From the NCBI GenBank assembly GCA_026122225.1, contig JANEZZ010001904.1, positions 372,001-436,000 of the forward strand: a stretch of 64,000 bases of DNA, written 5' to 3'. Below are positions 10,680-22,979 of the stretch, piece after piece. A program made the position numbers and the translations under genes. This stretch comes from Heloderma charlesbogerti (Eukaryota; Chordata; Lepidosauria; Squamata; Helodermatidae). Numbering within the stretch: position 1 is the first letter of the stretch; each line of letters starts with the position of its first letter. The notes under the pieces were generated by a model. That model was given only the letters and a program-made list of their open reading frames with translations, was not told where the DNA came from and did no database searches.

Positions 10680-11512
10680 TAGGGCTGTGCAGGGACCCCC
10701 CGATCTGACTCAGAAGCCACTTTGTGGCTTCCGAGGTAGGCCCGATTCAGCTCAGGCAGATTCTTTAATGAGCTTCCGTCGTGCATTAAAAACGAGGTTG
10801 TTCAGGCAGGCATTTGGGGTGGGTTAGGGTATTTAAAAAAAAAATTATGGTAGAATTTTATTGTTTTAAATTGTTTTATGTTATGTTGTACATCGCCCAG
10901 AGTGGCTGGGTGACTGGCTAGATGGGTGATTAATACATTTAATAATAAATAATAAAATAAAATAAATAAATTCAAGGGGCCCCCAACCTGGCCCTCAACC
11001 CAAAGCAGGATTCGAATGTCAAACCCTGCTTTGGGTCCACCCCTAAACCCCCCATGCAAACCCCCTTACTTTGCTGCTGCCTCCTCCTACTCCACCGTCA
11101 TTGCCACTGCCGTCATCACCATCACTGCCACTGCCACCACCATCGCTGTCTCCACTGCCGCTGTCTTTGCCACCTCCACTGCCAGATGACAGTGGAGAAT
11201 GTGGAGAAGGCAGCGAGGGCAGCAAAGGTGATGAGGACGGTGGTGAGGATAGTGGTGGTGGCAAGGATGGCGAGGATGGTGGAGGTAATGACATAGGCGG
11301 TGGCGGCGGAGGTGGCAGCGGCGGCTCAGGTAAGGACCTGGCATGGCTGGCCTGGAGGCACTGAAGCATACCAAGTGCTTCAGGGAGCCCCCGGCCTGCT
11401 CTGGGTCACTTTGTGCCCCCTCCGCTTCACCACGGAAGGGGCTCAAAGTGACCCAAAGCAGCCCTCTTCAACTCAAGGTTCAGGCCTCGGGCCAAAGTGG
11501 TGCACAGCCCTA
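10680..11512. mobile_element. Non-autonomous hAT element with TAGGGCTGTGCA ends
   Basis: 833 bp with perfect 12-bp terminal inverted repeats TAGGGCTGTGCA and TGCACAGCCCTA. It is flanked by CTCTGTTG (10672-10679) and TTCTGTTG (11513-11520), an 8-bp duplication with one mismatch. The interior holds a GAAGCCACTTTGTGGCTTC dyad, a tail-type repeat (10850-10975) and CAC/GTG triplet-rich blocks (11090-11330). A CAGGTAAGG donor-like site is near 11328. No transposase. Confidence 0.88.
10850..10975 (+). repeat. Dispersed 3'-tail-type repeat
   Basis: Contains CATCGCCCAGAGTGGCTGGG followed by an AATAAATAAT-type tail, the same pattern as at 5010 and 61735. It appears to be a SINE or LINE 3' end carried inside the hAT element. 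Confidence 0.5.
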
Positions 11513-11629
11513 TTCTGTTGTTAGTCTTTCAATCTTTCTTATGTATTTTACATTAAAGCTGATGGCATCTACAGTGGATCCAGAGCCTCCGTGTTGTTGT
11601 GCTGTTGTGCCACTTTACATCAATCTCTC

Positions 11630-11979
11630 TCTCTCTCCCTGTGAAAATTCGCACACATTTTTCATAATGTAGGCAGTAATCTATGCATTTTTGTGTGCAT
11701 TTTAAACGTATGCATTTTAGGACAATGCTCTCATTCACTAAAGCATGTTTGTATGCATTTTGGAAATATGCACATTTTTCTGGGCACATTTTTCAAATGT
11801 GCCCCTATTATTGCACTCCTTTAGATTTGTTTTGGGGAATGCATTGGAAGCTCAGAAATGTATGGATTTCTGACCCCAAATTATGCTGGGGTCCACATTT
11901 AGTTCTGGGAGGTGTGCATTGGGTAAATCCATAGGAAGCCCCGCCGCCCTCAGCTGAATGAATTTCTTGCACATCTCTG
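11630..11979. mobile_element. X-2, X-family MITE copy (left end unclear)
   Basis: AAAGCATGTTTGTATGCATT, CACATTTTTCAAATGTG and the GGGAGGTGTGCATTGGGTAAATCC block are shared with X-1 and the 60.1-kb copy. The right end is CATCTCTG at 11972-11979. The left terminus and target duplication were not found. Confidence 0.6.
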
Positions 11980-11982
11980 GTA

Positions 11983-12482
11983 AACAATGAGGTCCCTCAG
12001 GGATCTGTATTGGGACCGGTGCTTTTTAACTTGTGCAGAAATGATCTGGAGGTAGGGGTGAGCACTGAGGAGGCCAAGCTTGCAGATGACACCAAGTTAT
12101 TTAAGGTGGTAAAAAGGGGAGGGCAGGGTGTAAAGAGCTCCAAAAGGACCTCTCCAAACTGGATGAACGGGCTTTAAAATGGCAAATGCAGCTCACTGTA
12201 AGTAAGTAAAGCAGGAGGTGAAGAGCCTGTGGCCTTCTGGATGTTGTTGGACTACAACTCCCACCATTCGTGACCATTGGCTATGCTGGCTGAGGCTAAT
12301 GGGAGGTGGAGACTAACAACATCTGGAGTTCCCTATCCCTGGTGTAAGGTGGTACTTGTTGGGGCAAACAAATCCTAATTTCACATATACAGTGACAGGA
12401 TCTGAGCTGGTGGCGATAGTGATAATTCAATGCACAGCAGCTGTGAAAAACGTGAATTTCATGTCAGGGATCATTAAGAAAG
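11983..12482 (+). pseudogene. CR1 LINE reverse-transcriptase fragment, split by a MITE
   Basis: Reading from about 11991, the sequence encodes the CR1 RT stretch EVPQGSVLGPVLFN, then an LADDTKLF motif that includes the catalytic aspartates. It then runs with stops to a GCTGTGAAAAACGTGAATTT block typical of the next CR1 segment. The MITE 12212-12341 splits it. 5'-truncated and with stops, so inactive. Confidence 0.8.
12212..12341. repeat. Palindromic MITE, copy 2
   Basis: CAGGAGGTGAAGAGCCTG at the left mirrors TTCCCTATCCCTG at the right, with the common GGACTACAACTCCCACCATT middle. It is inserted in the CR1 fragment; flanks AAGTAAAG and GTGTAAGG are only 5/8 identical, so the insertion is old. 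Confidence 0.72.
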
Positions 12483-12622
12483 GGAGGTGCAGCGGGGGCA
12501 GTGGAGGCAGGTGTGGCAGCAGGTGCGGCGGGGCGGCAGCGGGGCAGCGGCAGAGTGGCGGCGGCGGGTGCAGTGGGGTGGCGGGGTGGTGGCAGCAGGT
12601 GCGGCAGGTGTGGCGGGTGTTG
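12483..12622. repeat. GC-rich short tandem repeat
   Basis: Imperfect GCAGGTGTGGCGG/GCAGCGGGG-type units. The glycine-rich reading frame across it is low-complexity and not a gene. Confidence 0.7.
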
Positions 12623-12660
12623 AATTGACACATTGTCCTATATGCTATTTATTAAATGTA

Positions 12661-14118
12661 TAGGGATGTACGAACCCCTTACCTTCTTCTGGGTGGGGGT
12701 GTCCACAGTGGTGGGGAGGCGATCCATCCCTCCCCCTGGAATCCTCCCTGGCTGGCTCCGTTCTGCAGCGAGTCCGTGGAGCTGCTGGCCAGGGCCGGCT
12801 GCTGCCTGACTTCTGGCCATGTCCGGTCTTTGGATGCCAACGCCATTTGCGTCCCCTGCCTTTTGCCATGCTAGGCTACATAAATCTTTATATATAAATA
12901 GCATAAATCTTTATGTAGCCTATCATGGCAAAAGGCAGGGACGCAAAGTAGGGATGTACAAAAGTCCCCTTACCTGGCTCCGCCGGGTTCTGCTGAGGGG
13001 GGGAGGCGCTCCATCCCTCCCCCCAGAATCCTGGCCAGCTGGCTCCACTCCGTGGGGATTCCGCGGAGCCGCAGGCTGGCTCCGCCAGCAGCTGGATATC
13101 TGGCCGCTGGCTAGCAGGGATGCAAATGGCGGTGGCCGTAGCCACCACCGTTTGCATCCCTGTAGTCAGCATGATAGGCTACGTAAAGACTTACGTAGCC
13201 TATCATGTCAGGCTTAAAAAACAAAAACAAAAAAAGTGCATATGCAAATAGCGGCGGCTACAGCCGCCGCCATTTGCGTTCCTTATTTTTGGCCATTTTA
13301 GTCTATGTAAATATTTACATAGACTAAGACGGCGAAAATAAGGGGGAACGCAAATAGCATCCGCTACGCTATTTGCGTTCCCCTTATGTTCGCCATCTTA
13401 GTCTACGTAAATATTTACGTAGACTAAGACAGCCAAAAATAAGGAATGCAAATGGCGGCGGCCATAGCTGCCACCATTTGCGTACGCGTTTTTGTTTTTT
13501 TAAAAAACCAGACGTGATGGGCTACGTAGCCTATCATGTCTTGTAAAAAAAAAAAAAACCAAAGTGACAAGACTGCAAATGGCGGTGGCGGCAGCCGGTC
13601 AGAAGACCAGCCACCGCAGCCGCCGCAGCCGCCACCGCAGCTGCTGCCGCCTGGAAGATCCGCCCCAGGTAAGTCTCGTCCTGGGGGGGATCCGCGGGGA
13701 GGCAGGGGGGTGGCAGGCCGTTCTGCCACAGATTTCGGGGGGCCGAATGCACTGGCATTCGGCCTCACCAAAGTCCGTGGTGGAATTCTTTGCCATCCCT
13801 ACGCAAATGGCATCCGCTACACCATTTGCATCCCTGCCTTTTGCCATGATAGGCTACGTAAAAATTTATGTAGCCTATCCTGGCAAAAGGCAGGGTTGCA
13901 AATGGCGTCCGCTACGCTGGACAACATTTGTGTCCGAAGTGAAGCAGCGGCGGGCAGCAGAGGGCAGCTGGATTGACAGGACCTGCTGATGACCAGGTAG
14001 GGTCCATCCCGGGGGGGATTCCGTGGGGTGGCGTGGGGGTAGTCCATTTTGCTATGGACTCCAGGGGTTTAGAATCCGGCCTCATTGCAGACCGTGATGA
14101 ATTTCTCCGCCATCCCTA
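12661..14118 (+). mobile_element. Pal-4, Pal copy hosting nested Pal-5
   Basis: TAGGGATGTACGAA at the left and CATCCCTA at 14111-14118. Flanks TAAATGTA (12653-12660) and TAAGTGTA (14119-14126) are 7/8 identical. Removing Pal-5 and its duplication leaves about 608 bp. The removal also rejoins an A-type dyad (GGGACGCAAATGG with CCATTTGCATCCC), which confirms the nesting. The right end has CCAGGTAGGG near 13994. Confidence 0.88.
12959..13800 (+). mobile_element. Pal-5, Pal copy inserted in Pal-4
   Basis: TAGGGATGTACAAAAG at the left and CCATCCCT at the right. Flanks ACGCAAAG (12951-12958) and ACGCAAAT (13801-13808) match at 7/8. The core alternates A-type dyads with both GATAGGCTACG and TTAGTCTACG B-type dyads (13168-13440). 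An outward CCAGGTAAGT is near 13670, and a GCCGCC-rich stretch precedes it. Confidence 0.85.
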
Positions 14119-14126
14119 TAAGTGTA

Positions 14127-15866
14127 CAGAGGCCTGTTAAGTATTAAATAAAGGGCAGTTTGATTATTTCGTAGAGAAGGCCCCATATAGTGGGCAGTTT
14201 CTGTAGATTTTGCACAGAGGGACTAGTATCAAGCAAGCACTAATCCACATGTTGACAACTGCTAGCTGTCTGATGCTGATAAGAGTGTAATCCTTATGTC
14301 AACAGCTACACAGCTGCCTAATTTCCTCTTTGCTTTACTGTTTTATCTCACTTGAGATGATTAAGAGCCCCCCCACTGGAATGTGGGGAGAAGGAAATTA
14401 TTACTTGCCTGTGATGGTTTGGGCATGTACTAAAATATCAGAAGAAGGTATAAAAGATTGGGTTGAGACCTAACCAATTTGGCTTCGCTCCATGGGGGAA
14501 CATGCACATCCAGCCTGGAGAACTTTGGGACCTAGGAATGATCTCTAATATGCTGTTGACTGGGGCCCCTGGCATATACCAGCTGTGAGAAAGATGCCAG
14601 CTTCATCGGCTGAAGAGATGTGTGAGCTTTCTTTGTATTTTTCATTCTGCATCCATCCATTTTCTAACAATCAATTGTCTTTCTTTCCACAACTGATCTA
14701 CTTTCATCTTGGCAATCCAACGAATCTACTTTGATTGTGTCCTGAATAGACCAGGCCTCCAGATTAATACAGGCCCCTTCCCTCAGTGAGTCTTCCCTAC
14801 TCCCCACCATTGTCACCAGCTGCTTTTGCTCCTCATATCATTTGCCAATATTATTGCCACTTGCTTGCTTGACATGCAGAGATCCAGTGAGCAAGTAGGC
14901 AGTGACATCTACTGCTCCTCCTCTTCACCACCAGCCTAGTCTGGGTCAGAGCAAGAGATGGAGAGGAGGAGCAACTCCAGGGGGCTTGAGTCAGTGGGCC
15001 CCTGCTGGGGTGTGGGCCCACAGCAAGTGCCCAGTCATGCCTACCCTTGGCACCAGCTGTGACTCCAGGGCAATTATCATTCAAGATTCTTAAGTGCTGT
15101 TTATTTCATGGAACTGATGGATCAAGGGTGGGTTGACATGCCCCTCCCTAAAGACCCCCATGCACACACCATTCCTCATTCTGCACAATTGGCTTCACTG
15201 CTGAACATCTTTCACATGTCAGCCCTTATTTCAACATAAGCTTCCTTAGAATCAGAGAATCAGAGCAGAGCTACAAAGAGCAGAATCTCATGGGGCATTA
15301 CTTGCAAGACTCCACAGCTTCAGAGAGCTGTCGGGGGACTGAATGTTTGAGTGCTCTGCCTAGCAACCTCCCTGCACATAGAAGTGTTCTGCCTACAATG
15401 TTAGTTTTCTGTGTGCAAGGACATGTCTAATACTCACACCACATGGAACATCTATTGTTACTGCAGTAGTTATACGCAATAGGGTTCCTTTAGTGTCACA
15501 ATACCTATTGAATATTGTTTGTGGTATGAATGGTCGTGAGTGACACACATCGTGAGTGACACGCATGTGACCCTATGTCCACATCATCTGTTTTATTTCC
15601 TGTACAATCTCAAGTTCTTTAAAAGTTGAATGCTCCTCTCAATTATGTCTATACTCTGAGAACATGTGCAACCAGGTTTTTGAAACAATGGTGAATACCA
15701 GTTCTTCCCCAGTCCATCCCCTACACAGAAATGACACTCTATGTGGTAAACCACCATGGGTTTTGCGCAATTTGTTGAGGACTGTGTTCCATCTGCTGTC
15801 CTATAGCACACGTTACATTGTTTTTCTCTTTTTTAAGTCACAAAGAACACTAAAGGTATTGCTCTA
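14127..15866. other. No gene; weak LTR-like stretch
   Basis: Mostly unique sequence. A TATAAAAG box-like motif (14450) followed by a C/T-rich region up to about 14760 faintly resembles an LTR. There is no second LTR, primer-binding site or polymerase nearby, so I do not call one. Confidence 0.4.
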
Positions 15867-15869
15867 CAG

Positions 15870-15985
15870 CAGAGGTGGACTGTTTGTGGCCCTCCAGATG
15901 TTTTGGCTTACATCTCCCATCATCCCTCCCCATTAGCTATGCTAGCTAGGACTGATGGGAGTTGGAAGCCAAAGTATCTTGGCTT
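15870..15985. repeat. Palindromic MITE, copy 3 (decayed)
   Basis: Starts CAGAGGTGGACTGTTTGTGG and carries CCCTCCAGATGTTTTGGC, with the inverted partner GATGGGAGTTGGAAGCC. The right end is degraded. Confidence 0.6.
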
Positions 15986-16047
15986 TTCTATGACTTGAGA
16001 AATAGTTAAAAGTTGGCATCCATAGTGGAGTGTGGTATGGATATCAC

Positions 16048-16130
16048 AGCAACATAAGAAGCTCTCCTATACAGTCAGACCATTTTGCATGCAAAGCATG
16101 TGCTCTACCAATGTGCTACAGCCCTTTCTG
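16048..16130 (-). repeat. tRNA-derived SINE fragment
   Basis: Contains GCATGCAAAGCATGTGCTCT and ACCAATGTGCTACAGCCC, the complement of a tRNA-like GGGCTGTAGC...GGTAGAGCACATGC head. It is preceded by an ACATAAGAAGCT...TACAGTCAGACCA remnant, with the middle deleted. Same family as at 39868 and 42795. Confidence 0.6.
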
Positions 16131-16243
16131 CAAATAAGGAAGACCACTGGGGTGGATTGCATACGTCCTGGGAGGGTGATAGTCAATAGAAGGGATATAG
16201 AGAAAGGGCTGTGTAGATTCAGACAAAATGTCCATAAAAGGAA

Positions 16244-17011
16244 TAGGGATGTACGAAAGTCACTTACATTTTTGACGGGGTGATTCGCGGTGGGGGGGAG
16301 GCGCTCCGCACTTCCCCCCGAAATCCTAATCCGGCCATCTCTGCTCCGCGGAGATTCCGCAGAGCCGCCAACCAGGGCTGCCCGCAGCTGGACATCTGGC
16401 TGCTGGGCAGCCTGCAGGGAAAAAAAAAAAAAACAGCGTACGCAAATGGCGGCGGCTATGGTGGCTGCCATTTGTGTTCCCTTTTTTTCACTGTTTTAGC
16501 CTACGTAAATATTTACATAAGCTATTACGGCGAAAAAAAGGGGAACGCAAATAGCGTAGTGGGCGCCATTTGCGTTCCTTTCCCCCCCATTTTAGCCTAC
16601 GTAAATATTTATGTAAGCTATTATGGCACGCAAATATTAAAGGGAATGCAAATGGAGGCCACTGTAGCCACCGCCATTTGCGTACGCTGTTTGTTTTTTG
16701 CTTGCCGTGATAGGCTATGTAAATACTTACGTAGCCTATCACGGCCTCCACAGGGTTGCAAATGGCATCCCTGCGTTAGCCGTGATAGGCTACATAATTA
16801 TTTACGTAGCCTATCACGGCTATGATGAGGAAGCGAATGGCTGCTGCAGACACGGCTGCCATTCGCAAGTCAGCGCGGACGGCAGCAGGTAAATGCTCCA
16901 TTTCGCGTGCCTTTCAGGGGGGGTGTGGGCTTCATTCCACCATGGATTTCGGGGGGCCAAATGCACTGGCATTCTCACCGAGATCCATGGCGGAATTCTC
17001 TGACATCCCTA
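16244..17011 (+). mobile_element. Pal-6
   Basis: 768 bp, TAGGGATG to CATCCCTA, perfect duplication AAAAGGAA (16236-16243, 17012-17019). The core has TTTTAGCCTACG-type and GATAGGCTA-type B dyads (near 16495, 16590, 16708, 16790) alternating with A-type ATGGCGGC dyads. A weak donor-like CAGGTAAATG lies at the right end near 16886. Confidence 0.93.
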
Positions 17012-17019
17012 AAAAGGAA

Positions 17020-18490
17020 CCTTGTTGAACTATTATTAATGCTAGCAAAATGGCCATCATAATAACACAAGAAAAGTATGAGTAGGGAGGATTGTGCAAG
17101 AGTCCACTTTACTATCAATTTTTATTTTTAATTTACTTTTCATGATTTGTTTATTCAATAGCTTTGTACCCCACCTCTCCAAAATGATTCGAGGGGACTT
17201 AACAAGAAAAAACAGGATAAAAATAAAAATAGCAACAAACTTTGGGGTTAAAATAATGTTATTGTTCCCCTTGGGAATAATTTCACAAGTTGGTTCTCTG
17301 ATACTTCCTCAACACCACCAAATGGTAGCTGTCAAACCTTCATTAAAGAAATGTCTGGTAGGAAATGCTAAGACAAAACAGAGAGATACACAGTCCCTGA
17401 GCACTGGTGCACAGTGGTGCCCACCTGAGGAGATATGAAATTGGCATTTGAGAAGATGGGAGAACAAGAGGAATGGCTTTCTGGTCTGGAGTGCAAAGGG
17501 CACCAATGAAATCAAAATGGTGAGCGGTGTGTAGGCATGGGGCCAAGACTCTCTCTCTCTTCAGGAAGGCACCATCAGCAAGCGGTCATAACGGCCAGCC
17601 TTTCTGCGTCAGCCTGGGAACATCAGCTTGAGGTCACATTATGGTCAGTCTCTGTCTTTCAGGCAGGCAGCCTCAGCAAAAGTCAAACTGAGTTTCTCCC
17701 CAGTTGACATGACAGCGTAGGATTCCTGCACACAGAAATGCCAAAGCCACACTATTTTAACAAGTTGTTCCCGTGGCAGCGTAAATTGGTTGTTTAGTTC
17801 AGTGGATTTTCTAGAGGAACTGGTTGCATGATGCTGGGGTCTGTCTGTACTTTGCTCTGAAAATGACGAGGCATTTTTTTTAAAAAAAGAAGCAAATCCA
17901 TGCTCAGAAGAAAGATGTCAGAGGTCTAATCTGAACTTTGTGTATTAGAAACGTCTCTTTAGGGTTATTCATTTAAGGGAAGCTACAGGTATAAGGCAGC
18001 AGAAAAGACTGATCTGTGAGAAAACAATGCTTTGGGTATTGAAAGCAGTCAGAAATGTTAAGGCGGCAGTTTTCAGGATTATTAGTCAATAATGGCACTT
18101 AACTTATGCAAGTTTTTTTGTGTGTTAAAGGTAAGTCATGAGTAGGCCTGTGTGGGAAGGGCTGTGGTCAAATATAGACCCATCCCACCTCTACATTTCT
18201 GAAGGTTTCCTTCTATCATAGGATTCTTATTTAGCTCACACTGAATAAACCACTTGCTAGTAAACATCAAAATCCATTTTCATTTTAACTCAATAATAAT
18301 ACTGCTTATCACGTTAGGGTTGATGGTAAACTTGTAGTAGAGATTAAACATACTTCAGATTATGTTAAAATATTGTAATTTATTTATTTTTGTTCTCTTA
18401 GTTCTTTTATTCTTTAAAAACAGTGTCAATTGTTATTATAAATTAATACAAATATTATATCAAAAAGAAATATCATTTTTACCAGAGTGC
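17020..18490. other. No gene recognised
   Basis: Unique AT-rich sequence. A short stretch near 17145-17200 (TTTATTCAATAGCTTTGTAC...) resembles the old SINE tail seen at 63290. Short ORFs are unsupported. Confidence 0.5.
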
Positions 18491-18583
18491 TTAGCCTGCA
18501 ACCATATACTCACTTACTTGGGAGTAAATCCCATTGAAGTGAATCAGGCTTATGCCTGAGTAGACAAGTATGGATTTGCACTT
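18491..18583. repeat. Small palindromic MITE (GGAGTAAATCCCATTGAA type)
   Basis: Carries GGGAGTAAATCCCATTGAA followed by an inverted CAGGCTTATGCCTGAGTAGA-type half. The same unit occurs at 42066-42165 and 63530-63675. Non-coding. Confidence 0.6.
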
Positions 18584-19654
18584 ACTACATTTAAGAACTA
18601 AAACTTGGGAAGGGAAAATGAATCTCATTTAGTAGCATCAGGGAAAATATATGATTGAGGGCTAAAGAACAGAAACTCATTTTTTAAAAATACAGAAACA
18701 TTGCAGGGGATATTCAAGTTATTTTTCTATTGTTCATTCAAGTGTTTCTTGCCTTCCCACTGAGCACATCGTGTTCAATCCTCAATGCAAATAAATTCAG
18801 TTCCAATTCGTTTCATCCCCATGTTTTACTTATTTGTATCCTGCAGAGCCTTTCTTTTGAAGCCAGATTTCCATTCCCTTTACTTCATTTCTTTTTAGTT
18901 TTCATTTCTTCATTTGCCCGCTGCAGAGGTGAATGAGACAATCTATCTGTCAACAATGTAGATTTGAATATAAAATGCTATTTATTTGGAATGACAGTGG
19001 TAAATGCTATTAAAACGGCATTTTTAAAGATATCTTGCATAGATGACACTGATTAATTCTGACCTTTTAAAATGGCCACAGAAGTCATTACTGATTTTAT
19101 TATTGAAACAAACCCCATATTTATTCTTTCCATATACATTCTTCTGTCATTATATAGACTGTCAGTAATCCACCTTGGGGTGCATTATATACAGGATCTT
19201 CTCTTAAGGACTTTGAGAGGAAGCTAACTGAAACAACTCGATGGAGAGCCAGTAAATGGTATTCCAATTCTTTTGGTTCATTGTGTGTTTAGAGGTCACA
19301 CAGCCCTGGCTCACACATTTATAGGGTACAGCAAATGCACCCCTCCCCCAACAACGTAGATGACATTACATACGATGCTGGCAGACCTCAATTTGTGCAG
19401 CTTTTCAGTATATGTGGGCTTATCCCTTTTTTGTGGGAAAAGAACAGTCCAAATTGTCTGTTTGCTTGGCTATCCACGTCAAGTGTCCGCATTGTACGTG
19501 ATGTGTCTCCACCACGTGACTCTCATGATCCTTTTATATGTCTGAAACGAGTTTTGGGAACCTGCGGTTCATGTAACAGGGATCTGAAAGATGCATTCAC
19601 TGGGATATAATTTTGGTTCATTGTCAAAACCATATGAAGGAGCTACTGACTCTT
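18584..19654. other. No gene recognised
   Basis: Unique AT-rich sequence; no repeat, RNA gene or ORF that I can support. Confidence 0.5.
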
Positions 19655-20798
19655 TGGGCTGGTTCGTACAACATGACAGCCCACCATGGCTTAATTTAGC
19701 CCAATGTGGCTTGTTGTATTGTGTGAACCATGGTGACATGGCTTGTTTGGAGTGGGGGCAACTCAACAATAGCCCATAGTTTATTTGGAGGGTTACTTCC
19801 CACTCCAACAAGCCATGCTCCCTAGGTTCCCATGATATGACAACCTGTGCCAGTAAGGCTAATTAGGCAACCTGTGCCAGTGAGGCTAATTAGACACATG
19901 ACTGGCACGTGTGGCAGGGAAAATAAGTCACAATTGCTTATTTCCCCCATCATGATCATGTGAAGCCAGCCTTCCTGACCCTCCATAAGGGATATCTGGG
20001 GCAACAGTTCCCTGAAATTTCAGGGTTTTTTTTTTCTTTTTTCAGTAAGCTTCTAGCTCTTTTATTTGTGGGAATGTAAGACATTCTCCCTAATGTCTTG
20101 ATATGAAGTAAATGTGCTTCCACCATCCAGTGTTCTGGCCAATCATGCTAAGGCACTAGAATGGCTGAGAAGAATTAGAATTATTTAACAGATTAAGGGC
20201 GCAATCCTATGGCCACTAGTTAGCGGCTAGACAGCCATAGGATAGGTCAGTTCCCTGAGAACTGACTTCCCCCCACTGCCTTGATTTGCCCCACACTACG
20301 TGCCTCGAGGGAGAAGGAAAGACTTGCACAGAGTGACCCCGCCACGGCTGTGAGTCTGCAAGTTCCATCGGGGAGCCTGTGGCTTGGCTTGCTAACACGA
20401 GCTGAGCCAGGGCTCTGGGGAAATCCATTGATCCCCAAGATGGCTAGGTTTCCCCATGCCAGACATCCCTAATTCATGCCTCACACAATTACAGTAGTGT
20501 GATGGGGAGATTGGGGCCACACTGCCTGGCCTTTTCCCCTCTGTTGTGCCCTGTTACCTCAGCCCCCCCTCCACCCATGCATTTGAGGGGAAAGTCAGAA
20601 GAAGGGAGCCTGCTTTATAGGCTCCCTGCATGATTTTGAACCTTGTATGGGGTGGGCGGGAGTGAGCACTACTACATGCTCTCCCTCACACAGTTGTGAT
20701 CACACAAGGAGTAAACACCCAAATAGGACTATAATTAACAAAAAATATTTGGCTGAGAGTCATCAAGAGGTGATACATGCATGTGTGAACCAGCCCTA
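19655..20798. mobile_element. Candidate DNA transposon with GGGCTGGTTC ends
   Basis: Inverted terminal motifs GGGCTGGTTC (19656) and GAACCAGCCC (20788-20797) bracket about 1.14 kb. The interior has inverted CATGGCTT/AAGCCATG blocks and a tandem pair AACCTGTGCCAGT...GGCTAATTAG (19841-19894). I could not find a matching target duplication and no transposase is visible, so this is tentative. Confidence 0.4.
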
Positions 20799-22979
20799 GT
20801 CAAAATTTCAGGGCTTCCAAGTCATCTAGCATAGCAACCTCCACTGGGGCAGGAAATGTCATTCCTAAAGCTTCTTAAGAGATCAGCAGCATGTGGAATA
20901 GAAGGATACATCCAGTGACTATCCATAACATAATGGTATTATCTCCACCATTATCATGAGGTTATTCTCTTCATGGCAATTGTCCTATGACCATCTATTC
21001 TGAGGTGTGGCATCACATATCTTCATTGTGATTGATCATGTCTCCATATTTTCTTTTAGGATGGACTGTGGGTAGAATTGGTACTCCTTTTGCCATACAT
21101 AGCCAATAATTTATTACCCACTTTGTTCCCATGGCCTTCATTGCTCCATGCTAGACAGTAGATCCATCTCATTTTAGGACACTTCTATTTAAATCCAGAT
21201 TTAGTGCCTTTCTTTTGACAAATGACTAAGAAGTTAGAAGAACATGGAGAGCTTTCCAGCAGAGTTTGGGGATTTCTTATGGCTGTGAAAGCCTGGGCAA
21301 ATGTTCGCTTCATATGATAAAGTGCTTGAAGTGTTTGTGAGATTGTGTCCCCATTTTTCACTGGTGTGGTTTTTGTTGCCTTTCTCCCAGCACCCTTTGC
21401 TGCATTTAGAGCAGCATAGAATGAGGTTTCAAACTGGGCTTGGAAAACTAGAGTATTTTCATTGTGAAGTAGGAAATATAGCTCAGTTACTTCTGAGCCC
21501 AATTGCAAGCCAAATCAGCCCGTCATGCTTTCAGTGATGTTGACAAGAGCATAGAGATGTTGTGGGCACCCGACTGGGTCTGGGAATCCATAGGGCCTCC
21601 TCTGCCCACGACCCATGGACTGCGCCTGCCAAGATGCTGTCCTCACTTGCCCCCCCACTCGTGCCCACTCGTGCCCTCCCGGACTCACCGCAATCCCCAT
21701 CCGGTGGGCGCCCACCATTTTCCCACCTTTGATTTCTATGTAAAACAGGAAATTAAAAATGCACATATTTAATAATGTTCAGTTTGGGGCCAGGGAAGCT
21801 TAATATGTGCCACATGATAGGTATAATCCCTCTGGATGGTTTGTTTATCTCTGTTTCATTTCATTCTTCCCAGCTAATCATGGATCACATATTGGGTGAA
21901 ACCATATCACTTAAAAGAGAAGCCCATTGGAGTGAGGGCAATGCTTCCTGTATTGGCCACATGGGCGATCCTAGCCATTTAGGGATCACTCTAAACTAAA
22001 TAATTAACAGCTTCCCAAACCTTTCTAAATAACTCCTGAAAAATCAAGGCATCCCTTTGGGATTTTGTCAAAGCTGTTCGCAATGAACACCTCCCACCCC
22101 CCATCCCCCGCTCCATATACACACCAGTTGAGCTCAGAGGTACATCCCTTCCTTGGTCCAAATACCTGGAAAGGAAAGCTTCTCTTGTGTTTTTATGTTT
22201 TTATAGTCATCACTGTCATTATTGTGCTTGTCTGTCCTAAATAATAAAGAAAAGGGAAGCCTGCCAGCCACAAGACTATTATCCCAGTGGGAATCCTGTG
22301 CAAAGGAAGCTGTGATTATTATTATTTTTAAGTCAAGAACTAAAAAGGATAAAACAAGGCTGCAGGAATTTCACTGAAAGTCTGGTGGTTTTTAATGTAT
22401 ATTTAATACATTGTGAAGAAAATGCATTCTTGCTGAAGGACATTTCCTAAATATGGAAACTGAGACATTAAATTGCTCCATGATATTTCGATCATTATCA
22501 GGCTAGAGACAGTTGCTAAGGGTTTATAGTGAAATATCCATTTCCCACATAATCCCTTCTGTGGCTTCTTCCTTCCGAAAAAAAAGGGGGGGGGAGGATT
22601 TTACATTTAGAGTTAAGTTTTAATGGAAGGCGTCATATTCATCCATTTTCAGAAATGCATTTTTTTTCTTCTTCTTACATAACCCATGGGCATCTTGATA
22701 AGGCTAGAAAAAGAAACAGAAAGGAGGGGGGGATGAAAAAGAGTAATGATGAGCTGCTACAATGAGGTCCACCTGGTTCTGCATACCCATGACAGAGGCT
22801 TTGACGCTACTACCCTCATCAGAACACCACTGAATAGAAATAATACTTAGCAGCACTTTACAGTATTCAAAGGACCCTACATACGTTACCTCATTAATAC
22901 TTACAACAGTCCTATAAGCCCGGCTGGATAGTTTTTGTGATTCCCATGATATTTCTGGGAACTGAGGCCTACCAACTTT
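20799..22979. other. No gene recognised
   Basis: Largest low-repeat stretch of the left half. It has short ORFs only, AT-rich and without codon-like structure. I see nothing identifiable. Confidence 0.5.

Noticed and set aside
11043..11369. Proline-rich and glycine-rich ORFs within the hAT element
   Set aside because: Low-complexity CAC/GTG/GGC triplet tracts open on several frames and both strands; no homology is visible.
14127..14760. Possible endogenous retroviral LTR
   Set aside because: A TATAAAAG-like box alone is not enough. There is no paired LTR, primer-binding site, TG/CA ends or viral gene nearby.
16048..16130. Possible functional tRNA gene on the minus strand
   Set aside because: Only a tRNA-like head fragment with SINE sequence attached; no complete cloverleaf. 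Similar decayed copies lie at 40340 and 42830.
20199..20471. Element ending CATCCCTA at 20464-20471
   Set aside because: No TAGGGATG partner or matching 8-mer ATTCATGC upstream was found, so one terminal motif may be chance.
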